A stretch of 64,000 nucleotides of DNA from Roseomonas gilardii subsp. gilardii (GCF_023078375.1 NZ_CP095554.1:620001-684000), one strand, 5' to 3'; positions 47,144 to 57,333 are shown, counted from the first letter of the stretch. Notes: a model not told the origin generated them from the letters alone. Program-made: numbers and translations.

Positions 47144-48229
47144 ATGTCGGACGACCTCGCCGCGCTGCAATCGGAGACGGAAGCCGCCATCGCGGCCGCC
47201 GCCGACCTGCGCGCGCTGGATGCGGTGCGCGTGGGCGCGCTGGGCAAGAGCGGCCAGGTGACCGCGCTGCTGAAAGGGCTGGGCGCCGTGCCCGCCGAGG
47301 AGCGCAAGGCGCGCGGTGCCGCCGTCAACGCGTTGCGGCAGGCGGTCGAGCGCGCGCTCGAAGCCCGCAAGGCCGTGCTGGAGGAAGCGGCGCTGGAGGC
47401 GAAGCTCGCCGCCGAGCGCCTCGACGTCTCGCTGCCCCCCCGCCCGCATCCCCCCGCCGGGGCGGAAGGCGGCGCGATCCACCCCATCGCCCGCACGGTG
47501 GAGGAGCTGACGGCGATCTTCGGCGCCATGGGCTTCGCCGTGGCCGAGGGGCCGGACATCGAGAGCGACTGGTACAACTTCAACGCCCTGAACATCCCCG
47601 GCCACCATCCGGCGCGGCAGGACCAGGACACCTTCTACCTGCCCCCCGCCCATGGCGCGGGCTTCGAGACGGTGCTGCGCACGCACACCTCGCCGGTGCA
47701 GGCGCGGACCATGCTGTCGCAGGAGCCGCCGATCCGCGTGATCGTGCCGGGCCGCACCTACCGCGCCGACCATGACGCCACGCATTCCCCGATGTTCCAT
47801 CAGGTGGAAGGGCTGGTGATCGGGCGCGACATCACGCTGGGCCACCTCAAGGGCTGCCTGATCGACTTCCTGCGCGCCTTCTTCGGGATCGCGGAGCTGC
47901 CGGTGCGCTTCCGCGCCTCCTACTTCCCCTTCACCGAACCCTCGATGGAGGTGGATATCGGCTGGGACCGCAGGACCGGCGAGCTGGGGAAGGGCTCCGA
48001 CTGGCTGGAGATCCTGGGCTCCGGCATGGTGCATCCGAAGGTGCTGGCCAATTGCGGCATCGACCCGCGCCAGTGGCAGGGCTTCGCCTTCGGCATGGGG
48101 ATCGAGCGCATCACCATGCTCAAGCACGGCATCGCCGACCTGCGCCCCTTCTACGAGAGCGATGTGCGCTGGCTGCGCCATTACGGCGCGCCCGTCCTCT
48201 CCCCCTACACCCTCCATGATGCGGGCTGA
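47144..48229 (+). CDS. pheS: Phenylalanyl-tRNA synthetase alpha subunit
   Basis: Catalytic subunit of 361 residues of the alpha2-beta2 enzyme charging tRNA-Phe. The N-terminal coiled coil (about 1-95) is followed by class II motifs: motif 2 region [22 protein letters not shown], and motif 3 [16 protein letters not shown]. The start MSDDLAALQ follows GGGAGA. It is six bases from pheT. Confidence 0.97.
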   Translation: MSDDLAALQSETEAAIAAAADLRALDAVRVGALGKSGQVTALLKGLGAVPAEERKARGAAVNALRQAVERALEARKAVLEEAALEAKLAAERLDVSLPPRPHPPAGAEGGAIHPIARTVEELTAIFGAMGFAVAEGPDIESDWYNFNALNIPGHHPARQDQDTFYLPPAHGAGFETVLRTHTSPVQARTMLSQEPPIRVIVPGRTYRADHDATHSPMFHQVEGLVIGRDITLGHLKGCLIDFLRAFFGIAELPVRFRASYFPFTEPSMEVDIGWDRRTGELGKGSDWLEILGSGMVHPKVLANCGIDPRQWQGFAFGMGIERITMLKHGIADLRPFYESDVRWLRHYGAPVLSPYTLHDAG

Positions 48230-48235
48230 CCGGCG

Positions 48236-50729
48236 ATGAAGTTCACCCTGTCCTGGCTGCGCGACCACCTGGAAACCGAGGCTTCGGTCGAGCGGATCGC
48301 CACCACCCTCTCCGCCATCGGGCTGGAGGTGGAAAGCGTCGAGAACCGCGCCGACGCCCTGGCGCCGTTCCGCATCGGCTATGTGGTCGAGGCGGTGCAG
48401 CACCCCAATGCCGACCGTCTGCGGGCCTGCAAGGTCGATGTCGGTGACGGCGTCATCCGCTCCGTGGTCTGCGGCGCGCCGAATGCGCGCACCGGCATGA
48501 AGGCGGTGGTGGCGCTGCCCGGCGCCTATGTCCCCGGCACCGGCATCACGCTGAAGGCGGGCGAGATCCGCGGCGTGAAGAGCGAGGCCATGATGTGCTC
48601 GGCGCGCGAGCTCGGGCTCGGCCAGGACCATGACGGCATCCTGGACCTGCCGGAGGATGCGCCGGTGGGCGAGGTCTATGCGAAGTGGCTCGGCATGGAC
48701 GACCCGGTCTTCGACATCAGCATCACGCCGAACCGGGGCGACGCGCTGTCCGTGCGCGGCGTGGCGCGCGACCTCGCCGCCGCGGGCCTCGGTACGCTGA
48801 AGCCCTGGAAGCCGGAGCCGGTGGCGGGGCGCTTCCCCTCCCCGCTGCGCTGGGCGATCGAGGATGCCGAGGGCTGCCCCTGGGTGCTCGGACGCTCCGT
48901 GCGCGGCCTGCGCAACGGCCCCTCGCCGCAATGGCTGCGGGACCGGCTGACCGCCATCGGCCTGCGCCCGATCTCGGCACTGGTGGACGTGACCAACTGG
49001 TTCACCTTCGACCTCGGCCGGCCGCTGCATGTCTTCGATGCGCGGAAGGTGGCGGGCGAGGTGCTGACCCTGCGCCGCGGGCGCGAGGGCGAGAGCTACC
49101 TGGCCCTGAACGGCAAGGAGATCGCCGTCACGCCGGAGGATCTCGTGATCGCGGATGCGGAGGGGGTGGAAAGCCTCGCCGGCATCATGGGCGGCGAGCA
49201 TTCGCTGCGACGCGGACACCACCGAGTGCTTCATCGAATGCGCGCTGTTCGACCCGGTGCGGATCGCGCTGACCGGCCGCCGCCACGGGCTGCATTCCGA
49301 TGCCCGCGCCCGCTTCGAGCGCGGCGTGGACCCGGCCCTGCTGCCGGAGGCGCTGGAGGCCGCGACGCGGCTGATCCAGGAGCTTTGCGGCGGCGAGGCG
49401 AGCGAGGTGGTTTCCGCCGGGGCCGAGCCGCGGTGGCGGCGCGAGGCCAGGCTGCGCTTCGAGCGTATCCGGGGGCTCGGCCATTCCGCCATCACGGCGG
49501 ATGAGGCGGTGTCCTCGCTGGAGCGGCTGGGCTTCGCCACGGTCGCGCGCGACGCGGAAAGCGTGACGGTCGCCGTCCCGTCCTGGCGCAACGACATCGC
49601 CTCCTCGGCCTCCGCCTACCGCGCCGGGGGCACCGATCTCGACCAGTTCACCGCCCTGGCGCCGGAGCGCGCGGCGCAGGCCGCCGAGGGCGTGGAGCGG
49701 ATCGAGGCCGAGTGCGACCTGCTGGAGGAGGTGCTGCGCCTGCCCGGGCTGGACGCCGTGCCGCCGGTCTCGCTGCCCGTCTCCTCCCCCGTGCCGCTGC
49801 CCTCGCTGACCCCGGCGCAGTCGCGCGCCGTGCTGGCCCGCCGCGTGCTCGCCGCGCGCGGCATGCTGGACTGCGTCAGCATGGGCTTCCTGGCGCATGA
49901 GGTGGCGGCGCTGTTCGGCGAGGCGCCGGAATCGCTGCGGCTGCTGAACCCGATCGCTTCCGACCTCGACCAGATGCGGCCGACCCCGGTGGCGAGCCTG
50001 CTGCTCGCCGCCGGGCGCAACGCCGCGCGCGGCTATCCCGACCTGGCGCTGAGCGAGGTGGGCGGCGCCTATCGCGATCCCTCGCCCGCCGGGCAGCTCA
50101 CCGTGGCGGCCGCGCTGCGCGCCGGCGCCACGCCGCGCCACTGGAGCGAGCCGTCGCGCCCGGTGGATGCGATGGACGCCAAGGGCGACGCGCTGGCCGT
50201 GCTGGGCGCCCTGGGCGCGCCGCTGGCCGGGATCACGGTGACGGCGGATGCGCCCGGCTACTACCACCCGGGCCGGTCCGGCGTGCTGCGCCAGGGGCCG
50301 AAGGCGGTGCTCGCCCAGTTCGGCGAGATCCACCCCAAGGTGCTGGCGGCGCTCGACATCAGCGGCCCGGTGGTGGCCTGCGAGGTCTTCCTCGATGCCA
50401 TCCCGGAGCCCAAGCGCCGGAAGAAGTCGGCCCTCGCCCTTTCCGCCCTGCAGCCGGTGCGGCGCGACTTCGCCTTCCTGGTGGATGCCGCGGTCCCGGC
50501 CGAGAACGTGCTGCGCGCCGCCCGGGGCGCCGAGCGGAACCTGATCGCCGATGTGGCGCTCTTCGACCGCTATGCCGGCGACAAGCTGCCGGAGGGCAAG
50601 GTCTCGCTGGCGGTCGAGGTGACACTCCAGCCGCGCGACGCCTCCCTCACCGATGCCGAGATCGAGGCCGTGGCGGCCAAGGTCGTGGCGGCGGTGACCA
50701 AGGCCACCGGGGCCGTGCTGCGGGCCTGA
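48236..50729 (+). pseudogene. pheT: Phenylalanyl-tRNA synthetase beta subunit, frameshifted as read
   Basis: About 831 residues if intact: tRNA-binding domain ([20 protein letters not shown]), B3/B4 and B5 domains, and the C-terminal anticodon-binding domain (LQPVRRDFAFLVDAAVP). The frame changes at about 49205: GGCGGCGAGCATTCGCTGCG lacks two bases, expected as GEHS-G-CDADTTE by comparison with the family. The protein is essential, and both halves are otherwise perfect, so a sequencing indel is far likelier than loss. Starts six bases after pheS. Confidence 0.92.
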
Positions 50730-50765
50730 GGCGGCACCGCGGCCTCCGGCCCCCGCCCCGGCCCC

Positions 50766-50858
50766 GGCCCCGCTGGGGGCAAGGCGCTGCCTTGCCCTCG
50801 AGACCCCCACCCCGCCGGGGACCGTAGCCGGTCCCCGGGACTTTCGCGGGTGCTGGTG
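50766..50858 (+). repeat. Partial hairpin element (left-end modules)
   Basis: Only the left part of the long element: GGGCAAGGCGCTGCCTTGCCC and GGGGACCG-TAG-CCGGTCCCC, then GGGACTTTCGCGGG, after which similarity stops. It lies between the convergent pheT and Bug genes; no gene is seen from 50730 to 50900. Confidence 0.75.
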
Positions 50859-50900
50859 ACTGTCCTTGTTCTGCGGCCCGCGCCGCCTGACCGCCCGATC

Positions 50901-51902
50901 CTACTCCGCGCGGATGCCGGCGGCGCGGATCACCGGCTCCAGCAGGCTGCGCTCCTCCTCCACCACGGCGGCGAACTGCGCCGGGGTGCCGCCGCCGATC
51001 TGCGCCCCCTGCTCCACGAAGCGCCCGCCGATCTCCGGATCGTGCAGCGCCGCCGTGACCAGCTCCGCCACGCGTCCGGTGATGGCGGGCGGCGTGCCCG
51101 CCGGCGCCGCCATGCCGAAGGCGGTGCCGAAGACGAAGTCCACGCCCTGTTCGCGCATGGTGGGGACCTCCGGCAGTTGCGGCAGGCGCTGCGGGCTGGC
51201 CACCGCCAGGGGCCGCACGCCATGGCCGCGGATCTGGCCCAGGATGTTCGGCACGTTGTCGATGACCATGTCGATGTTCCCGGCGACGAGATCCGTCACC
51301 GCCGGGGCCGCGCCGCGATAGGGGACGTGCTGGATGTCCACGCCCGTGCGCTGCTTGAACAGTTCCAGCGCCAGATGGAGGCTGCTGCCCGCCCCGGCCG
51401 AACCGGCGGTGAGCCGGCCCGGCGCCGCCTTCGCCGCCGCGATCACCTCCCCCACATCGCGCCAGGGGCGCGCATTGGCGACGCAGAAGACCTTCGGCGT
51501 ATGGGCCAGCAGCACGATCGGCGCGAAGGCGGTCTGCGTGTCATAAGGCATGCTGCGATAGATGTACTGGTTGACCGCGAGGGGGCCGAGCGCGCTGGCC
51601 AGCAGCGTGTGGCCATCGGGCGGCGACTTCACCACCACATCGGCGCCGATATTGCCGCCCGCGCCGGCCCGGTTCTCCACCACCACCGGCTGGCCGAGCT
51701 GTGCCGTCATCCGCTGCGTCACGGCGCGGGCCAGCGTGTCCACCAGCCCGCCGGGCGGGAAGGGCACGATGACGCGCACCGGCTTGCTCGGCCAGGGAGC
51801 GCCAGATGCGTCCTGGGCGCGGGCCATGCCCGGCATGGCCGCGGGCACGGACAGGGCGAGGCTGCCGAGGGCGAGCCCCCGGCGGGTGACGATCCCGGAC
51901 AT
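50901..51902 (-). CDS. Bug-family tripartite tricarboxylate transporter binding protein
   Basis: Periplasmic binding protein of 333 residues. Signal peptide ends at ARAQD. The family blocks WPSKPVRVIVPFPPGGLVDT, VVVENRAGAGGNIGADVV and HVPYRGAAPAVTDLVAGNIDM are clear. Bug proteins usually bind carboxylates or aromatic acids with high affinity, often without adjacent membrane subunits, as here. It follows benzoylformate decarboxylase on the same strand (64-bp gap), suggesting the ligand is a related alpha-keto or aromatic acid; this is inference. Confidence 0.93.
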   Translation of the reverse strand: MSGIVTRRGLALGSLALSVPAAMPGMARAQDASGAPWPSKPVRVIVPFPPGGLVDTLARAVTQRMTAQLGQPVVVENRAGAGGNIGADVVVKSPPDGHTLLASALGPLAVNQYIYRSMPYDTQTAFAPIVLLAHTPKVFCVANARPWRDVGEVIAAAKAAPGRLTAGSAGAGSSLHLALELFKQRTGVDIQHVPYRGAAPAVTDLVAGNIDMVIDNVPNILGQIRGHGVRPLAVASPQRLPQLPEVPTMREQGVDFVFGTAFGMAAPAGTPPAITGRVAELVTAALHDPEIGGRFVEQGAQIGGGTPAQFAAVVEEERSLLEPVIRAAGIRAE

Positions 51903-51966
51903 TGCTTTTCTCCTCCTCCTGAAGCGCCGCCCTGCTTCTTCCGGCGGGTGGCGCGGATCTCCGGGG

Positions 51967-53592
51967 TCAGGGCTTGTGGTAGAGGGCGGGGATCGCCGGA
52001 TCGACCGCGACTTCCACCAGCATCGGCCCCTCGCACTGGCAGGCGTCGCGCAGCGCCTCGTCCAGCGCGGCGGGATGCGTCACGCATTGCCCGGGACAGC
52101 CCAGCCCGCGCGCCAGATCGACGAAGCCGATGCCCGGCAGGTCGATGCCCGGCACGTCGCGCACCTGCATCACCTGGCTGAAGGACCGCATGGCGCCGTA
52201 GCCGCCGTTGTTGATCACCACCACGGCCAGCGGCAACCGGTGCTGCACGGCGGTCCAGAGCGCCTGGAAGGAATACATCGCCGAACCGTCGCCGATCAGG
52301 CAGACCACGCGCTGCCCCGGCTTCGCCAGCGCGATGCCGACCGCCGCCGGCAGGGAGTAGCCGAGCCCGCCGCTGGCCATGGTGAAGAAGCTGCCCCAGC
52401 GGTTGCGCGGCATCTGCGCCTGGATGGCCGGGCGGTGCGAGGGCGCTTCCTCCACCAGCACCGCATCCGCCGGCAGGGCGGCCTGGAGGCGATGCAGCAG
52501 CCAGGCGGCGGGGATCGGCTCGGCGGGGCGGGGTGGCGCCGGGCGCGGGCGCGGGGCCGGCAGGGCGCGCTCCGCCACCGGCAGGGCGGCGGCCAGCGTT
52601 GGCAGGCCGAGGCGCAGGCTGCCCAGGATGGCGGTGCCGGCGGGGGCGGAGGCGGCGGCCTCCCCATCCATGGTGAGCTGGAAGATCGGGATGCCGCTGC
52701 GGAAGAGGGGCGCGTCGCCCTCGATATGGAAGGTGAAGACCGGCGCCCCTACCACCAGCACGAGGTCATGAGCCATCAGCCTGTCGGAGACCGCCTGGGG
52801 CGCCGCGGGCAGGAAGCCGGCGAAGAGCGGATGCTCCTCCGGGAAGGCAAGGCGGGATGCGAAGGGCGCGGTCATCACCGGCGCGCCGAGACGCTCGGCC
52901 AGGGCGACCAGCGCTTCGCCCGCGCCCTCGGCATCCACCTCCGACCCGGCCACGATCACCGGCCGCCGTGCTGCGGCGATGGCCTGGGCGGCGGCCGCGA
53001 TGGCGGCGGGGTCGGGCGCCATCTCCGCCGAGAGCCGCCGGGGCTGCACCGGCTGGCAGGCAGCCGACCAGTCGTCGGAGGGGATGGAGACGAAGCAGGG
53101 GCCGAAGGGGCGCTGCATGGCGATGCGGTGTGCCTGGGCGATGGCCGCCGGCACATCCGCCGCCCGCGCCGGCTCGATGCTGAACTTCACATAGGGGCGC
53201 GGGAACTGCGCCGCGTCCGTGGCGCCGAGGAAGGGCAGGTTCGGCAGCAGCGAGCGCGCCTGCTGCCCCGCCGTCACCACCAGCGGCGTCTGGTTGCGCC
53301 AGGCGGTGAAGAGGTTGCCCAGCGCATGGCCCACCCCGGCGGCGGAATGCAGGTTGACGAAGGCGGCCCGCCCCGTGGCCCGGGCGTGGCCATCCGCCAT
53401 GCCGACCACGCTCGCTTCCTGCAGGCCCAGGACGTAGCGGAAATCCGCCGGCCAGCGGTCGAGCAGGCCGAGCTCGGTGGAGCCGGGATTGCCGAAGACC
53501 GTGGTCATGCCGAGGTCGCGCAGCAGGTCGAGCACCGCCTGCCGCACGGTGGTCGTGCCGCCGGGGCGGGCGGTGGCGGAAGGGGCGGACAT
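51967..53592 (-). CDS. mdlC: Benzoylformate decarboxylase-like ThDP enzyme
   Basis: 541-residue thiamine diphosphate decarboxylase. Active-site residues of benzoylformate decarboxylase are all present: Ser 38 in GNPGSTE, Glu 59 in LQEAS, His 82 in NLHSAAGVG and a second His in VFTFHIEG. The ThDP/Mg site is GDGSAMYSFQALWTA...NNGGYGAM. It would convert benzoylformate to benzaldehyde, or a similar 2-keto acid. The start at 53592 follows AAGG. Sandwiched between a MarR regulator and a Bug binding protein on the same strand, it suggests a mini pathway for an aromatic keto acid. Confidence 0.87.
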   Translation of the reverse strand: MSAPSATARPGGTTTVRQAVLDLLRDLGMTTVFGNPGSTELGLLDRWPADFRYVLGLQEASVVGMADGHARATGRAAFVNLHSAAGVGHALGNLFTAWRNQTPLVVTAGQQARSLLPNLPFLGATDAAQFPRPYVKFSIEPARAADVPAAIAQAHRIAMQRPFGPCFVSIPSDDWSAACQPVQPRRLSAEMAPDPAAIAAAAQAIAAARRPVIVAGSEVDAEGAGEALVALAERLGAPVMTAPFASRLAFPEEHPLFAGFLPAAPQAVSDRLMAHDLVLVVGAPVFTFHIEGDAPLFRSGIPIFQLTMDGEAAASAPAGTAILGSLRLGLPTLAAALPVAERALPAPRPRPAPPRPAEPIPAAWLLHRLQAALPADAVLVEEAPSHRPAIQAQMPRNRWGSFFTMASGGLGYSLPAAVGIALAKPGQRVVCLIGDGSAMYSFQALWTAVQHRLPLAVVVINNGGYGAMRSFSQVMQVRDVPGIDLPGIGFVDLARGLGCPGQCVTHPAALDEALRDACQCEGPMLVEVAVDPAIPALYHKP

Positions 53593-53647
53593 GGCTGGCG
53601 TTTCCTTATGCCTATTCTTTTCGGTTTCTTTTTGGTTTCGCGGTGGC

Positions 53648-54202
53648 TCAGCCGATCCCGGCGGCGATGCGCCGCAGGATGGCCAGGAACACCTGCCGCT
53701 GCTCCGTCCCGACCAGCGCATCGAGCGCCGCGTCATGCGCCGCCGCATGGCCCGACAGGTCCCGCAGCACGGCCTCGCCTTCCGGCGTGATGTGGAGGGC
53801 GTAGCTGCGCCGGTCCCGCGGCGCGCGCCGGCGCTGGATCAGGCCGCGCTTCTCCAGATCGGCCAGGACGGGGGTCAGGGTGGATTTGTCGCGCCCCGCC
53901 GCGGCGCTGAGCGCCGTCTGCGACAGGCCGGAATTCGCCGCGATGATGCGCAGGATCGCGAAGCGGCCGGGCCGCAGGTCGCTCTGCCCCGTGCGCCGCG
54001 CGAAGGCGGCGAAGGCGGCTTCCTGCGCCAGGCGCAGGTTGAAGCCCAGCATCTCCTCCAGGCCGCCCAGATGGATCTCCGGGCGCGCCTCGTCATCCTG
54101 GCGGGCGGCGGCTGGGGGAGCGGGCGGCTGATCCGGGGAGGCGGGGCCGGCCTCCTCCGAAGGCAGGAAGGCACCGGGCCGCGAGGCTCGCAGCGGGGCC
54201 AT
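53648..54202 (-). CDS. MarR-family transcriptional regulator
   Basis: 184-residue regulator. The helix-turn-helix reads LRPGRFAILRIIAANSGLSQ, TALSAAAGRDKSTLTPVLADLEKRG, and the wing contains RRRAPRDRRSYALHIT, all canonical for MarR. A 50-residue proline-rich N-terminal tail precedes it. The start at 54202 has AGGAG. It is upstream of and co-directional with the decarboxylase and Bug genes, and probably controls them in response to an aromatic acid. Confidence 0.9.
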   Translation of the reverse strand: MAPLRASRPGAFLPSEEAGPASPDQPPAPPAAARQDDEARPEIHLGGLEEMLGFNLRLAQEAAFAAFARRTGQSDLRPGRFAILRIIAANSGLSQTALSAAAGRDKSTLTPVLADLEKRGLIQRRRAPRDRRSYALHITPEGEAVLRDLSGHAAAHDAALDALVGTEQRQVFLAILRRIAAGIG

Positions 54203-54339
54203 GACTGTCGCTCCTCTCCCTGTGCAGCGGGCTCTGGCGGCCCGCCTGCCTGATTGGTAGGGTATCCAACTTTCTGCCGGCAGGACAAGGGGGGATGCGG
54301 CGGCCATCGCCCACCCGGACGGGGGCAGCGCCCCGGCCG

Positions 54340-55823
54340 CTATCCCGCCCGCCGGAAGCGGAGCCAGCGCATGCCCGGCCCGACCTCCAGCACCGCCTGC
54401 CGCCCCCGCGGGCCGTCCGAGAGCGTGACCCCGTCCGCCCGCCAGCGGCTGTCGCGCAGGGCGTCGCCCAGCGCCACCTCCTCCATCCCCCCGGCCACGG
54501 ACAGGGTGATGCGGCGGGACGGCGGAGGCTCCAGGCGGCGCCTGGCCACCACGTCGTAGAGTGGCGCGCCGAGCTGCATTCCGTAGAAGAAGGTTCCGGC
54601 GGAATCCTGCAGCAGGCAGGTCACCACCCCATCCGTGACCTCCTCCGCCCAGGGGTTGGACAGGTCGCCGGACAAGGCGAGGCCGAGCGTGGCAGGCGTG
54701 AAGGCCGAGGCGCCAGGCGCATCGTCGCGCAGCAGCGCCAGGGTGTTGCGCAGGGCGTGGAAGCCCGGCTTGCGGCTGCCATCGCCGCGCACCAAGCCGA
54801 AATGTGCCTCGTTGGAGCGGCCGCGCGACAGCGGCTCGTCCAGCAGTTCGTAGAAGTACCAGCGCTCCAGCCCGTTCTTCAGGCAGTAGGCGCCATAGCC
54901 GGTCATGTAGAGGCCGGCGATGTCCTCGGGGCAGGGGTGGTTGCCTTCGTCCAGCCCCGTCGGATCGGTGTTGTAGCCCAGCTCCGTCGCCCAGAAGGGC
55001 TTGCCCGGCGCCAGCGGGTTGGCGGCATAGGTGGCGCCATACCGCAGGCTGCCATAGCGCAGTGTTTCCCCGCCCCGCCTCAGGGACGCGCCCTGTCCCC
55101 GCAGCCAGGGCGGCCGTCCGCCGGGATAGGGGTGGAAGGTGCCGCGGTCGTTGAACGGGATCGAGCCCGCGATGCGCCAGGACTGGCGGAAGTCGATCAC
55201 CTCGGCGCCCCGATCGGCAGGCCGGCGAAGCGCGGATCGGCATCCCGCGCCGCCCGCAGCTCCCGCTGCCACCGTACCGCCTCGGCATCGCCGTCGCGGT
55301 TCTGGCGGCGCATAAAGCCCTGGTACCAGCCGTCGATCTCGTTGGAGCCCTCGAACCCGTCCACCGCCCCCGGCACCAGCTTGCGCGCGATGGCGATGCA
55401 GCGGGCCGCCGGGAAGTCGTTCGCCCCCGCATGGCTCAGCAGGGTGATGCCGTGCCGCTCCTGCAGCGTGTTCACCCAGCCGATCGGCGCCGGCCGGTCG
55501 GGCAGGGAGCCACGGATGCGCCGGATGCCCAGCTCCGCCAGGGCAGGGCGGACACGGCCCTCGAAATCCTCGTAGTCGCGGCTGTTCTGCAGATGCACGT
55601 TGATGCCGTGCCCGCGATGGAAATCCGCCACCCGCAAGGCGGTGACGCGCCCCTGCATCGGCTGTGGCGGCGGCAGGGGGCCGGCATAAAGGTCCCGGGC
55701 ACGTTCCGCCTTGGCATCCTGGAGGGCCGGAGCGGTGATCAGGCCCGACAGGGCCAACCCGGCCAGATGGCGGCGGGCGATGGGGGTGGCGATAGGTCGT
55801 CTCCCTCCTGGCATGAAGGCCAT
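54340..55823 (-). pseudogene. Putative secreted glycoside hydrolase (TIM-barrel, clan A type), frameshifted as read
   Basis: About 494 residues if corrected. N-terminal signal-like region (RRHLAGLALSGLITAPAL). First half in one frame: HGINVHLQNSRDYEDF, FEGSNEIDGWYQGF (SNE, likely acid/base Glu). Second half: EVIDFRQSWRIAGSIPFND, ATELGYNTDPTGL (likely nucleophile Glu), WYFYELLDEP, then a beta-sandwich C-terminus. One base missing near 55205 joins them (ATCGGGGCGCCGAGG). Two glutamates in the places expected for a retaining glycosidase support the call, but the substrate is unknown. The start could be 55823 or 55814. Confidence 0.68.
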
Positions 55824-55889
55824 GGTCCCGACCGCACCCTTGGCGTCAAGCCTCCTGGCCGGACCCGGATGCTCCAGCCGATCCAACGC

Positions 55890-56019
55890 AAACCACCCGC
55901 GCCCAGGGATCGGCTGGCAGACTGAGGGCCACCACCAGCGTCAGCGAAAGCCCGGGGTCCGGGAACCGGCTTCGGTTCCTGGCGGGGAGGGTGTGGGAGA
56001 GGCTCCGCTTCTCCCGCAG
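55890..56019 (-). repeat. Partial hairpin element (left-end modules), reverse
   Basis: Reverse-oriented left half of the long element: GAGAAGCGGAGCCTCTC, the hairpin GGAACCG-AAG-CCGGTTCC, CCCCGGGCTTTCG, and GATCCCTGGGCGCGGGTGG. The stem reads GGAACCG/CGGTTCC where other copies have GGGACCG/CGGTCCC, a compensated change. Confidence 0.8.
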
Positions 56020-56218
56020 GGCGGCCATCGGCGCGGCGCCGGCAGAAGCCGCTGCATGTTGCGGGCAGCCAGGGCGATTTTCCGCATAGGCTTCAGGCAA
56101 TGGCGTCTTCAAAATAGGCAATTAGCCCAGAGTGAAGGCAATCCCTTCGCAGTTGCACAGTAGAATTCCGGAAGATCGCAGATTCCTGTTGAAGCCTGGA
56201 CCAGATTGCGCGAGGGTT

Positions 56219-56245
56219 TTGAACATTAAGTTCTTATTTGAACAT
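56219..56245. promoter_or_regulatory. Candidate IclR-type operator
   Basis: GAAC-N5-GTTC (56221-56233) with TTGAACAT occurring twice, 19 bp apart (56219-56226 and 56238-56245). GAAC/GTTC half-sites with extra direct repeats resemble operators bound by IclR-family regulators of aromatic catabolism, and such a regulator is encoded in the operon that starts 28 bp downstream. The link is inference. Confidence 0.5.
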
Positions 56246-56272
56246 CCACCCCGAACAGCGTGGACATCCGAC

Positions 56273-56533
56273 GTGAACCCTTCGCACGACACCCTGGCCC
56301 GCCAGAGCCTCGCACGACCGCTGACCGAGGCGGAGGTAACGCTGGCGGCCGCGCTGGAACGGGCCTTCGCCGAAGGCATCCACGACTTCGCGGCCCTGGC
56401 GGAGTGGCTGCAACGGGACGGCGTGCCGGCGCCGTCGGGCGAGGCCGCGCCCTGGACGGTGGAGAAGCTCGGGGCCGAGCTTTCCGCCATCAACGCCTCG
56501 CTGGACGATGCCTATGCCCGCCGCGACGCCTGA
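56273..56533 (+). CDS. Small recombinase-like helix-turn-helix protein
   Basis: 86-residue protein from a GTG start (NPSHDTLARQ). The region GIHDFAALAEWLQRDGVPAP followed by WTVEKLGAELSAI resembles the helix-turn-helix segment of large serine recombinases (GxSLRxIAxxLNxxGVPTP, W-x2-x-V), but no catalytic domain exists. I recall such small proteins beside ring-hydroxylating oxygenase genes. Its role, perhaps a partner of the regulator, is unknown. It overlaps the ATPase gene by 26 bp. A longer frame from 56132 runs through AT-rich DNA and is unlikely. Confidence 0.65.
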   Translation: MNPSHDTLARQSLARPLTEAEVTLAAALERAFAEGIHDFAALAEWLQRDGVPAPSGEAAPWTVEKLGAELSAINASLDDAYARRDA

Positions 56534-57305
56534 CACGCCCGCACTGGAATTCCGGCACGTCACGCGGCGCTTCGCCTCGGGCGGCGGCAGCTTCACCGCC
56601 GTGCAGGACGTCACCTTCGCCGTGCGGCCGGGCGAGTTCGTGTCGGTGATCGGCCCCTCGGGCTGCGGCAAGAGCACGATCCTGAACATGACGGCGGGCC
56701 TCGACCGGCCGAGCGAAGGCTCCGTCGCGGTCAGCGGCGTGCCGGTGACGGGACCGAACGAGCATGTCGGCTTCATGCTGCAGAAGGACCTGCTGCTGCC
56801 CTGGCGCAGCATCCTGCGCAATGTCGAATTCGGCCTGGAATCCCGGAACGTGTCCCGCGCCGAAAGGCGCGAGCGGGCGCTGCGCGAACTCGCGCGCTGC
56901 AAGCTGAAGGATTTCGCGAACCACTACCCGCACCAGCTTTCCGGCGGGATGCGGCAGCGCGCGGCGCTGGCGCGCACCCTGGCGATCGAGCCGGACATCG
57001 TGCTTCTGGACGAGCCCTTCTCCGCCCTCGACGCGCAGACCAAGCTGGTGCTGCAGGCGAGCTTCGCACAGACCATCGCGGCCTCCGGCATCACCACCGT
57101 GCTGATCACGCACGACCTTGCGGAAGCAGTGGCCATGTCCGACCGCATCCTGGTGATGAGCGAGCGGCCGGGCCGCATCGTGGAGGAGATCATGCTCGAC
57201 CTGCCTTCCCGCGACGAGCCCGCGGCGCGGCGCGCGCATCCGCGCAGCGGCGAATACGCCGCCTATCTCTTCGACAAGCTGCACCTGGCCGACCAGGCCG
57301 CCTGA
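56508..57305 (+). CDS. ABC transporter ATP-binding protein, SsuB/TauB-like
   Basis: 265-residue ATPase of the nitrate/sulfonate/aromatic-acid importer group. Walker A GPSGCGKST, Q-loop FMLQKDLLLPWR (typical of this group), signature LSGGMRQRAALAR, Walker B IVLLDEPFSALD and H-loop LITHDLAEA are intact. It starts inside the 3' end of the small HTH gene and is followed by the binding protein and permease, so a full importer is encoded. The substrate is presumably the aromatic compound degraded by the operon. Confidence 0.92.
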   Translation: MPMPAATPDTPALEFRHVTRRFASGGGSFTAVQDVTFAVRPGEFVSVIGPSGCGKSTILNMTAGLDRPSEGSVAVSGVPVTGPNEHVGFMLQKDLLLPWRSILRNVEFGLESRNVSRAERRERALRELARCKLKDFANHYPHQLSGGMRQRAALARTLAIEPDIVLLDEPFSALDAQTKLVLQASFAQTIAASGITTVLITHDLAEAVAMSDRILVMSERPGRIVEEIMLDLPSRDEPAARRAHPRSGEYAAYLFDKLHLADQAA

Positions 57306-57333
57306 GACCCGCGAGAGAAGAAGGCCACCGCCG

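Larger units (their letters stand above)
55824..56272. other. Intergenic region with partial element and operon promoter
   Basis: No gene is supported with confidence. It holds a partial hairpin element (55890-56019) and then, from about 56100 to 56250, markedly AT-richer DNA upstream of the aromatic operon, including the GAAC/GTTC and TTGAACAT repeats listed separately. Confidence 0.55.
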
